Position numbers and translations under genes: made by a program. 37,500 nt of DNA from Paratrimastix pyriformis (taxonomy: Eukaryota > Preaxostyla > Paratrimastigidae): NCBI GenBank assembly GCA_027972325.1, contig JAPMOS010000137.1:60001-97500 (forward strand), written 5' to 3'. Of the stretch, positions 1 to 8,475 are shown piece by piece (position 1 is the stretch's first letter; each line of letters begins with the position of its first letter). A model generated the notes under the pieces. That model ran no database searches, was not told where the DNA came from, and saw only the letters and a program-made list of their open reading frames with translations.

Positions 1-2007
1 AGCGGCCATCCCGGGGGGTGGATACGGGGCCGGGGCAGCACCTCGCTGTGCTGGAGGAGCGATAATATTACTGCGCGCCAGCGGGGCCGCGGGGCCCCGG
101 GATGGCGGAGGTGGGACGCCGAAGCCACGAGACGGAGGGGGCGGAGCGGCGGCGACGGCGGGAGGCGGGGGGCCCCGGGCGACGAGAGAGGGAGACGGGA
201 CGCGGCCGGCCGTGAGGGCGGCAAGCTGGGAGGATGAGAGGATGATGATGAGAGGATGGGAGGATGTGTGTGTGTGGTGTGGTGGTGGTGTTGGTGGTGG
301 TGTTGGTGGTGGTGGTGTTGGTGTGGTGGGTGGTGGGTGGTGGGTGGTGGTGGTGGTGGTGTGTGGTGGGTGGTGGTGGAGGGGTGGTGGATGGGGGCCG
401 GGGGAGCAACGGACAGCCCGCTGGGTGGCTTCGATGTGATTCCGGAGTTCGGACTGTGGCAGGACCCGCAGCAACAGCAACAGCAACAGCGGCATCGGCG
501 TCGGCGTCACCGGCGGTGATGGTCCGGGTGTGTGCCGAGAGGCAGAGGATGGTGATGCGGTGTGAGTATGGTGGTCTTGTGGATGTGTCTGTCTGTGTCT
601 GTCTGTGTCCTCTGATCTGAGCGCTGAGAGGTCGAAGAGACAGCCTCGTGGGCGAAGGAATCCCCTGTGTGGACGGCGTTCTGTCCGTGTCCTCTAGGCT
701 CAATCTCCATGATCCGTGTGTCTGTGGTGTCTGTCTGTGTCCTCTGAGCACTGCACGATTTCCATGCCATGTCTGCGTGTGTCATCTACGCGTCTGTGTT
801 TCACGGACCTGGGTGGCGGCAAGGTGGCCCGAGTGTGCCTTCTGTCCGTGTCTGTATGTGTCTGTTTCGCGGACCTGGGTGGCGGCCAGGGTTGCCTGGG
901 TGGCGGCCAGGGTTGCCTGGGTGTCGGCCAGGGTCGCCCGAGTGGCGGCCAGGTCGGCTTTTGTCTGCTGCAGCTCGAGCAGGCCATCGATCAGGGCCCG
1001 GGTATGCACCGGGAAGGGATCGACTAAGTGCTGCTCCAGGGCGCGCCGGAGAATCTATGTTCGGGGTGCGGAAGACAAATTTTTTTTTTTGAAATTTGGG
1101 GGGATATTACCCCTGGCATGATAATCCTTTTTTTGTTCTTCTTTTCGGTGCGCCGTGCTCGAAAAATTGGCGAGCAGACCTGATGTTGCGGGCAGTTCGG
1201 AACGGGACAGTCGACACGGCCGTTGGGGCATGTCGACTGGTGCTGGGGCATCTCACTGCGGGGAATGGAGACCCCGCAACCGTCCGGGCAGGAAACGGGG
1301 ATCCGCGGGCACGTCTCGAAGTGCGCCTTATTCGAAGACGACAAGGTGTGGTGGGTGCGAACGTGTGGGACATGTGAAAACAGACCTCCAGAAACCCTTG
1401 GGGTAATTCCTGCTGGCAATGCTGACAGTGGGTGAGTTTGTGGGGGCACGTGTCCATGTGGGCGGGCAAATCCCGCGCCACGCAGCGGAAGTTGCAGCCG
1501 GGGTGGGTGCAATTCGCTGACCGGCAAAGACAACCCCGGGCCTCGTGCTCTTCGGCATCCTCCAATCTGAATACAAGTTGGTCAAATGTGGTCGGAAGAT
1601 TCAGCAGACTTTCCCTGCCAGTCGCAGCCATTCTCTTTGTTTGTGCAGAAAACGATCTGTCGACCAATCATCGCATGTAAGGAGATGTCCAAAGTGGGCG
1701 CATTGGCAGGCACCGGCGACCGGCACTCTCTATCCGGAGACGCATGTGGATATGAGACAAGAAACCAAATTTCCACAGACGGGCATTCGCGTTTTTGTTT
1801 GAACCACTCCTCACAACAGGCCTGGCACATCTTATGATTGGTGGGACATCCCACCGAAACCGGCCGCCGCATCACACATCCACATGAGGAACAATTGAAT
1901 TCCGGAAAGAGACTTTCCGGGTGGACAAAACGAGTATCCGGAAATCCTTCGTGGTGGCTCATGAAAAGTGAAAGAGACAGTGCTGCCCTTGGGCGAAGAA
2001 GAATCAT
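1..2007 (-). CDS. RING and TRAF-type zinc-finger protein with coiled coil (3' end outside window)
   Basis: Likely an E3 ubiquitin ligase or TRAF-like adaptor. Exons on the minus strand: 2007-1781, 1729-1610, 1566-1386, 1326-1180, 1054-875, 453-415 and 225-1, all joining in phase. Exon 1 carries a RING (C-x2-C-x10-C-x3-H-x2-C-x2-C, closed by CPEC across the first intron). Exons 2-4 encode two or three TRAF-type C/H fingers (for example CTNKENGCDWQGK, CNFRCVARDLPAHMDTC, HFETCPRIPVSC). Exon 5 is a heptad-like coiled coil built from LAATQ-type repeats. The last visible exon is proline/alanine-rich and still open at base 1. The start is ATG 2007, or ATG 1962 in the same frame. Donors are GTCTG (four) and GTCCG (two). 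Seen: cysteine/histidine spacing and phase. Known: TRAF proteins pair RING and TRAF fingers with a coiled coil. A MATH domain, if present, would lie outside the window. Exon 6 (13 codons) is the weakest call. Confidence 0.72.
226..414. repeat. GGT/GGTGTT-rich simple repeat inside an intron
   Basis: Low-complexity (GGTGGTGTT)n and (GGTGGTGGGTGG)n sequence occupying the last visible intron of the RING/TRAF gene. Open frames here in both strands (poly-Gly/Val, poly-His/Thr) are artefacts of the repeat. Confidence 0.8.
778..905 (-). repeat. Tandem copies of the coiled-coil exon end plus its 5' splice site
   Basis: On the minus strand the end of the coiled-coil exon (codons for LAATQ followed by GTCCGCGAAAC at 874) is repeated downstream as codons for LAATQ followed by GTCCGTGAAACACAG near 813. 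The intron therefore contains a second plausible donor. The coiled-coil exon itself is made of repeated 21-base units (TLAATQA-type). Confidence 0.6.
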
Positions 2008-2274
2008 GTCAGAATGACATAATGATGTTGTTTTGCTCTGCCTCCGGGCCTCAGAGCAATGGGCAACCTATCGACAGTTGACCCAGCGCCGTCGTGATCC
2101 CTCGGAGTAATTTGCCGGAAAGACGCTGTTGCCCGAAAGATTGAGAATGGAACACAGGAAAGAGGAGGAAGAGGGGAGTCCAGCTCCCCCAGCCAACAAA
2201 CCACAAAACGTCCACTGCCGACCCCAACCAGGCAAAAAGAGACGAAATTAACAAGGTAATTGCAGGGGGCCGGT
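2008..2274. other. Intergenic stretch between enkurin and RING/TRAF genes
   Basis: 267 bases between the enkurin stop and the RING/TRAF start, both on the minus strand. No coding exon with acceptable phase was found. It should hold the 3' end of the enkurin transcript and the promoter of the RING/TRAF gene. No recognisable TATA or polyadenylation consensus stands out. Confidence 0.5.
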
Positions 2275-4999
2275 TCATTCGGGCTTGATGAACACCTGCC
2301 AAAGAAAAATTGAGCAGTTTTATTTTTCGTCGAATAAAAACGTCATTCCACAGACCTTGGGTGCACTGAACAGTCGGATGGAGGCCTCGATCTCGTGCAG
2401 TTGCTGCTCCAGCTCGGCCCGTTTGCTGCAGTCATCCACATCAACCGCGCGAAGTGGGGGAGGTGAGGCAGGAAGGGACTGTCCGATGCCTCCCCCTGGA
2501 GTGGCTCCCACCCCCAGAGTGATGGCTCCCACCCCCAGAGTGATGGCTCCCACCCCAGAGTGATGGCTCCCACCCCAGAGTGATGGCTCCCACCCCAGAG
2601 TGATGGCTCCCGCCCTGGAGTGGCTCCCGCCCTGGCGTGGCTCCAACCCTGGAGTGACTCCCCAGCCTCAGCCTGGAGTGGCTCCAACCCTGGAGTGGCT
2701 CCAACCGGGGACAACCCACCCCGTAGTGCGATGTGTTGGCGCGGACCGTTCTGTTCTGGCTCCCACTCCCACCCTAGAGTGGCTCCCACCCCCGAGACCC
2801 TCCATCCATCCCTGGGGTGGTGCACGCACGGACCGTTCCGACGTGGGTGTGCGGATGGCAATGGGCATTCGATGGAGGGCGCTGAGGGTCTCCTCCTTCT
2901 GCTGGGCGAGTGAGGTCAGGGTGGCCTGCCGCTCATCCTCGGGGAGCATCACCAGGCCAGGCGGGGCGGCCTCCTCCTCCCGGCGGCGACTGACGGGTGA
3001 TGTGCGGAGTGATGCGCGGCGGAGTTGGGGGTGAGGAAACGAGGAGGGAAGGGGAAGGTGGGAGCAAGAATGGGACGAATGGGATGGAGGGGAATGGCCT
3101 GGGGTGGGGGGGGGGGGGGGGGAGCAGTCAGCCAATAAGAGGTTTGACCAAACAAAACAAACAAACAAAGAGGAGGAGGAGGAGGAGGAGGAGGAGGAGG
3201 AGGAGGAGGAGGAGGAGGAGGAGGAGGAGGAGGAGGAGGAGGAGGAGGAGGAGGAGGAGGAGGAGGAGGAGGAGGAGGAGGAGGAGGAGGAGGAGGAGGA
3301 GGAGGAGGAGGAGGAGGAGGAGGAGGAGGAGGAGGAGGAGGAGGAGGAGGAGGAGGAGGAGGAGGAGGAGGAGGAGGAAAAGGGTTTCCAGAACAGACGC
3401 TTCTTCGTTCGCCTGCTCTTGCTCTCGCCTGCGTTCGACCAGACTGCGGGCGGGTGGATGGGTGGGTGGGTGGTGGGTGGGTGGAGAGGAAGGAAGGGAG
3501 TGGAGGGACGGAGGGACGGAGGGACGGGAGGGACGGGAGGGACGGGAGGGACGGGAGGGACGGGAGGGACGGAGGACGGGAGGGACGGGAGGGACGGGAG
3601 GGACGGGAGGGACGGGAGGGACGGGAGGGACGGGAGGGACGGGAGGGACGGGAGGGACGGGAGGGACGGGAGGGACGGGAGGGACGGGAGGGACGGGAGG
3701 ACGGAGGGACGGAACGTGAACCTCGATGGAACGACGGCACACACTCATTTCCTCTCTTTCCTCCCATCGCCCATCTTCGATCACTTCCTCCCAACCGCCG
3801 CCCATGCCCATCCTCATTAGTCACCCAGCGCACATCCAGACCTTTTGCGGGACACGGCAATCACAGCCGCTCCCACCCCCCGGTACCACCACCACCACAG
3901 ACTATTGCGAGACACGGCGGGGTTAATATCCCAACCGCCGCTCCCACCCCCGCGAGACACGGGGTGAACTCCCAACCGCCGCTCCCACCCCCCGGTACCA
4001 CCACCACCACCACAGACTATTGCGAGACACGGCGGGGTTCATATCCCAACCGCCGCTCCCACCCCCCGGTATCACCACCACCACCACCACACACCACAGA
4101 CTATTGTGGGACACGGCCAGACTCGGGGTGAATCTCCCAACCGCCGCTCCCACCCCGGTACCACCACCGCCGCCACCACACCACAGACTATTGCGGGACA
4201 CGGCCATACTCGATCCCAACCGCCGCTCCCACCCCCCGGTTCCACGACCACAGACTATTGCGGGACGCGGCCATACTCGGGGTTGATCTCCTTGGCCGTC
4301 TCCTTGGGTGCCTCCCGCGCCGGGGCGCGCTGAGGAGCCGCCATGGCCACGATCTTGTTCTCCTGCAAGAAGTTCGGAGCCGATCGGCGCTCGATGGTCC
4401 CCTAGTGCCGACAGAACCCGGGGGGAATGTCGACTCGGCGACAATAAAAAAAAAAAAAGGACCTCTTCCTCGGCCTGGCGGGGGACGGGCGGCTTAGAGA
4501 GTTGGCGCGGGGCACGAGTGCCGGGCTCGACAGCGTTCTGCATGGCGGTGGCGGCGATACTGGTCATACCCCCGCGAGATCGCAAAAACTCGGTGTGGGT
4601 GGGAGTGGTGGGCGGAATCTGAAAACCGTCACAACACCGAGGTGATATATGTGAACGAGTGGGCAAACCTCACCGGGAACCACCTTGGGTGCAACATCGC
4701 GAAACTCGGGCATTTTCCATTCGCCCTCACGGGCGCGGGCTTCTTCTTCAGCAGTGCGCTGTTTGGCCTGATTTTCAAGATCCCGAATGCGGGCCAAATT
4801 GTCAGCAGCGTGGTTCTTTGGGGCGATACCCTTTCTCCGAAGCGCGTCGCGTTCATTGACCACAGGATTCAAAAAGGCTGTTCGTCGTGTTGCAAAAACG
4901 CTCCAAAGATCGCGAAAACAGACCTCCTACGTGATCCACTTCGCGCCGGACAATTTTTCTCCGCGAAACCTGCTCAGGGGCGCCCGAACCAAGTTGCAT
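2275..4999 (-). CDS. ENKUR: Enkurin-like protein (292 aa)
   Basis: Enkurin is a calmodulin- and TRPC-binding protein found on ciliary and flagellar doublet microtubules. Exons: 4999-4924, 4877-4669, 4618-4463, 4401-4256, 3443-3399, 2989-2834, 2425-2356 and 2295-2275. All phases close and give 292 aa (human about 256). The C-terminal enkurin domain aligns without gaps over long stretches: NPEYGRVPQYLVERRREQEQ resembles the family's tPeYi.krn.e segment, then LPEDERQATLTSL, MPIAIRTPTSERKRAELEQQ, and a short final exon ending VFIKPE. The N-terminal part has a PTHTEFLRSR segment like the PsPkdFLkk region. Introns 4, 5 and 6 (812, 409 and 408 bases) are swollen by minisatellite, (GGA)n and an 18-base repeat; the others are 46-61 bases. 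Donors: five GTCYG plus GTTTGC and GTCCTT. The ATG at 4999 lies 9 bases from the MOB4 ATG. Assignment rests on conserved residues and length. Confidence 0.82.
2500..2640. repeat. 18-base minisatellite in enkurin intron 6
   Basis: Tandem units close to AGTGATGGCTCCCACCCC, about six copies, followed by degenerate copies (GGAGTGGCTCC...) to about 2810. The array lies wholly inside the intron 2426-2833. Confidence 0.8.
3171..3378. repeat. (GGA)n microsatellite in enkurin intron 5
   Basis: About 69 uninterrupted GGA/GAG triplets, read as TCC on the coding strand, directly downstream of the donor GTCTGTTCTGG at 3398. It is a homopurine tract of about 208 bases. It gives long spurious poly-Glu, poly-Arg, poly-Ser, poly-Pro and poly-Leu frames. 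A G run lies beside it at about 3106-3121. Confidence 0.95.
3497..3715. repeat. 9-base GACGGGAGG minisatellite in enkurin intron 4
   Basis: Roughly twenty copies of GACGGGAGG (CCTCCCGTC on the coding strand) with GACGGAGG variants at the ends. All lie within the 812-base intron 3444-4255. Confidence 0.9.
3840..4255 (-). repeat. Four extra copies of the exon 4 end and its 5' splice site
   Basis: The true exon 4 end reads ...GGCCGCGTCCCGCAATA|GTCTGTGGTCG with the splice at 4255/4256. Diverged copies of this junction, each followed by GTCTGTGGTGGTGG, begin near 4187, 4102, 4016 and 3901. They are separated by a shared spacer (CCAACCGCCGCTCCCACCCC on the plus strand). Every copy keeps a GTCTGTGG donor. 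Confidence 0.85.
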
Positions 5000-5008
5000 G
5001 AAATTTGA
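5000..5008. promoter_or_regulatory. 9-base divergent intergenic gap between enkurin and MOB4 starts
   Basis: The enkurin ATG (4999-4997, minus) and the first in-frame MOB4 ATG (5009, plus) are separated by nine bases. A second MOB4 ATG at 5036 would give 36 bases. Either way the 5' leaders and promoter elements must overlap the partner gene's coding sequence. Inferred shared bidirectional promoter. Confidence 0.5.
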
Positions 5009-8000
5009 ATGGGAGGGAGCCGAGAGAACCAGAGTATGATTCGCAGAAACACCCCGGGTACCAAATCGGCCCAGCTCAACGCTTGGCCCGATCAGGAGCT
5101 GAATGAGATGGACAGTTGTGTTGCTTTGCAACAATATATTCAGCAACTGATTCGTCTGTCAAAGTGTCCACCTGCATGTCATTCCATATCGACTCCCGCG
5201 CAGGGAAGGACTGCTCCGATGTGAAGACGATTTGTCAGCTTCCGGAGGGTCAAGACGAGGCCCTTTGGCAATATGAGCACCTTCGGTCTCTGCCTTCTTC
5301 TGCACATCCATCATCCTGACATCACCACTCACCCACAGTCAACTCACGATGGAGCTCAACAAATTTGTGACTTCCTTCGACGGAATCTGTACAGATAAAA
5401 CCTGCTTCAAAATGAAGGCCACCGATGAGTGGCACTACCTCTGCGCCGCCCACAAGAAGCCGAAGGAGGTCCGTTCCCCCTCGTGCGTATCGAACCCAGG
5501 CGGAACTGCCGTTTCCGGGATCTATAGTGCTGCGCCATCGACTATATTATTCACACACTCGATGGGACTGCAGCTCTGTTGAACAGCACCAAATGGTTCC
5601 CGGACCGGTCTGTGTTTATCTCACCCCGGGGCGCGATTCTCATTCGCGCCACTCCAACCCCCAGGGTTCACGTCCCTGTCAAGTCGTTGAAATACTTCAA
5701 ATCGATTGCTCGACGCCTGTATCGGATCTTTGCACACGCGTACTTCCACCACCGGCCCATCTTTGACGAGTTCGAGGTGCGTCGACATCACCCCCCCCCC
5801 CCCACCACCACCACCACCACCCCTCCACCACCCCTCCACCCCTCCACCACCCCTCCCATCCCCCACTACCATCGTCATCCCCACCCATTGCTCGCATTCC
5901 ACAGACACACACCACCCACGTCACACCCCCGACACCAACCCCGCGATCCCCCGCATCCCCCCCGATCAGAACGAGACCCACCTCCGTGAGCGCTTTGTGG
6001 TTTTCTGCTTGCTCTACGACCTGCCACACATTCCACACCACACCCACACCCCGACCCCGCACCCCTCGCCCAATCAGAACGAGACCCACCTCTGCGAGCG
6101 CTTTGTGGTTTTCTGCAAGCTCTACGATCTGGTGCCGGACAGCTGTCTGATCATCCCGCCCAACGAGTTCATGGTCAACAAGGAATACTACGCATACCTC
6201 TGCGCCACCATCGTGTCCTCATCGGCGGGCGATGAAGAGGGGTCCGTTGTGGTGTCGTTGCTCTGTGTCTGTGTGTCTGTGGTGATGCTCATGATGTCGA
6301 CATCCCCGAATGGGGTGGGGTGGTTGTTGGTGGCGATTTTATCACGGATCTTCATGTGGTTCCCGAACACGGCCACACAGCCACACAGCCACACAGCCAT
6401 ACAGCCACACAGCCACACAGCCACACAGCCACACAGCCACACAGCCACACAGCCACACAGCCACACAGCCACACAGCCACACAGCCACACAGCCACACAG
6501 CCATACAGCCACACAGCCAGCCATACAGCCACACAGCCACACAGCCACACAGCCACACAGCCACACAGCCACACAGCCACACAGCCATACAGCCACACAC
6601 ACAGCCATACAGCCACACAGCCACACAGCCACACACACAGCCATACAGCCACACAGCCACACACACAGCCATACAGCCACACAGCCACACAGCCACACAG
6701 CCACACAGCCACACAGCCACACAGCCATACAGCCACACAGCCATACAGCCACACAGCCACACAGCCATACAGCCACACAGCCATACAGCCACACAGCCAG
6801 CCATACAGCCACACAGCCACACAGCCACACAGCCACACAGCCACACAGCCATACAGCCACACAGCCATACAGCCACACAGCCACACAGCCATACAGCCAC
6901 ACAGCCATACAGCCACACAGCCAGCCATACAGCCACACAGCCACACAGCCACACAGCCATACAGCCACACAGCCATACAGCCACACAGCCATACAGCCAC
7001 ACAGCCAGCCATACAGCCACACAGCCACACAGCCACACAGCCACACAGCCATACAGCCACACAGCCATACAGCCACACAGCCACACAGCCACACAGCCAT
7101 ACAGCCACACAGCCATACAGCCACACAGCCACACAGCCACACAGCCACACAGCCACACAGCCACACAGCCATACAGCCACACAGACACACAGCCACACAG
7201 CCACACAGCCATACAGCCACACAGCCATACAGCCACACAGCCAGCCATACAGCCACACAGCCACACAGCCACACAGCCACACAGCCACACAGCCACACAG
7301 CCACACAGCCATACAGCCACACAGCCATACAGCCACACAGCCATACAGCCACACAGCCAGCCACACAGCCACACAGCCACACAGCCACACAGCCACACAG
7401 CCATACAGCCACACAGCCACACAGCCATACAGCCATACAGCCACACAGCCATACAGCCATACAGCCACACAGCCATACAGCCACACAGACACACAGCCAC
7501 ACAGCCACACAGCCATACAGCCACACAGCCATACAGCCACACAGCCAGCCATACAGCCACACAGCCACACAGCCACACAGCCATACAGCCATACAGCCAT
7601 ACAGCCATACAGCCATACAGCCATACAGCCATACAGCCATACAGCCATACAGCCACACAGCCATACAGCCATACAGCCATACAGCCATACAGCCACACAG
7701 CCACACAGCCACACAGCCACACAGCCACCCATCGCTCACACCACTCCCCGTCCTTCTCCCCCCGTCTCCATCACCCCGCCCAACAACAGCGGCGCGGCCC
7801 CCACCCCCGCAGCCGCGGCCGCTCCTGCTCCTGCCCCCTCCCCCGCCTCCACCGCCAGCACCATCCCCCTGGCTATCCCCACCCCATCCGGGGGAGGCCC
7901 GCTTGACCTCGGGGCAAGCACTGCCATGTCCCAGTCCACCATGGGCCGGTCCGTGGTGGCCGAGGTGGAGCAGGCATCCGTGCCGGCAATGCCTCCACCA

Positions 8001-8090
8001 CCCCTGGAGGGAGCCGCGAGCACCGGGGTTGGGGAGACACCTGCTGCCGGAATGCCACCACCACCACCGCCACCCCATGAGGAGGCCTGA
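5009..8090 (+). CDS. MOB4: MOB kinase activator-like 4 (phocein), 337 aa with long tail
   Basis: MOB4 is the phocein subunit of the STRIPAK phosphatase/kinase complex. Exons: 5009-5153, 5204-5285, 5339-5468, 5528-5607, 5665-5776, 6078-6241 and 7790-8090; phases close to a TGA at 8088. Seen: [20 protein letters not shown] and QQYIQQLIR near the N-terminus, [15 protein letters not shown], the zinc-site C-x4-C in [38 protein letters not shown], then [20 protein letters not shown] supplying the zinc histidines. The family is usually about 225 aa. Here a final exon adds about 100 residues rich in Pro/Ala with PPPP runs. Intron 5 contains an extra copy of exon 6 (see repeat). Intron 6 (1548 bases) is filled by an 8-base array. 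Donors: GTCTG, GTCTC, GTCCG, GTCTG, GTGCG, GTCCG. Start 5009 or 5036. Confidence 0.88.
5970..6077 (+). repeat. Duplicated MOB4 exon 6 head (108-base tandem duplication)
   Basis: Bases 5970-6023 encode [18 protein letters not shown] and are preceded by the acceptor GATCAG. The true exon at 6078 encodes [18 protein letters not shown] and is preceded by CAATCAG. The offset is 108 bases (36 codons). The first copy has no donor after it (CTGCCACAC where the second copy reads CTGGTGCCG) but stays in frame into the second copy. The locus could therefore either skip it or make a protein with a 36-residue insertion. Confidence 0.85.
6371..7727 (+). repeat. 8-base CACACAGC/CATACAGC array, about 1.36 kb
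   Basis: About 165 units of ACACAGCC or ATACAGCC in an irregular order, with occasional 4-base slips (AGCC, ACAC) and rare ACACAGAC units. It lies in MOB4 intron 6. Because 8 is not divisible by 3, every forward frame cycles through the same eight codons (HSHTATQP-type), none a stop. Reverse frames read WLCGCVAV-type. No frame is coding. Confidence 0.95.
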
Positions 8091-8106
8091 GGTGGTGGTA
8101 TGTGGT

Positions 8107-8180
<74 letters not shown>

Positions 8181-8260
8181 TGATGATGATGATGAGGAGG
8201 AGGAGGATGAGGAGGAGGAGGAGGAGGAGGCCTGAGGTGGTATGTGGTTGTTGATGATGA
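8063..8260 (+). repeat. Duplicated MOB4 stop region around a (GAT)n microsatellite
   Basis: GAGGAGGCCTGAGGTGGT and TATGTGGTTGATGATGATG at about 8080-8115 recur at about 8222-8260 as GAGGAGGCCTGAGGTGGTATGTGG. A (GAT)n tract of about 25 units (8107-8200) lies between. The copy includes the stop codon context. Confidence 0.75.
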
Positions 8261-8334
8261 TGTGGGTCATCGGGGCTGTGTCTGTGTCTGTAGGATTGTG
8301 TGTGTCGTGTGATGTCAGGCATGGATCACATTGG

Positions 8335-8475
8335 GTGTTGTCCGCTGTGATGCTGCCTGGTTCTATTCCCCGTCCACCCCACCACCTCCTCCATCCCCCC
8401 CCCCCCCTGGACCACTGTGCCATCCGCTGTGCTGCTGCCTGGTTCTATTCCCCGTCCCTTCTTCATCCCCCCCGC
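8335..8475. repeat. Tandem duplication, about 80-base period
   Basis: GCTGCCTGGTTCTATTCCCC occurs at about 8354 and again at about 8436, each followed by C-rich sequence. This lies between the MOB4 stop and the end of the minus-strand RING gene. No gene is apparent. Confidence 0.7.

Noticed and set aside
782-1009. Stop at 782 as the end of the RING/TRAF gene
   Set aside because: A GTCCG donor at 874 and downstream in-phase exons at 453-415 and 225-1 continue the coiled-coil and proline-rich protein to the window edge.
2295-2355. Enkurin ending at the in-frame stop after ...SAPKVCGMTFLFDEK
   Set aside because: A GTCTG donor at 2355 and a GGCAG acceptor give a short final exon ending VFIKPE, which matches the family's C-terminus better.
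2949-3860. Poly-Glu, poly-Arg, poly-Ser, poly-Pro, poly-Leu frames
   Set aside because: Translation of the (GGA)n and GACGGGAGG arrays inside enkurin introns; no conserved sequence.
6371-7727. CRISPR-like regular repeat
   Set aside because: Units are 8 bases with no unique spacers; the context is a eukaryotic intron.
6188-8423. Very long open frames on both strands across the octamer array (500-790 codons)
   Set aside because: They are produced by an 8-base tandem repeat with no stop in any frame, and the array lies between a good MOB4 donor and acceptor.
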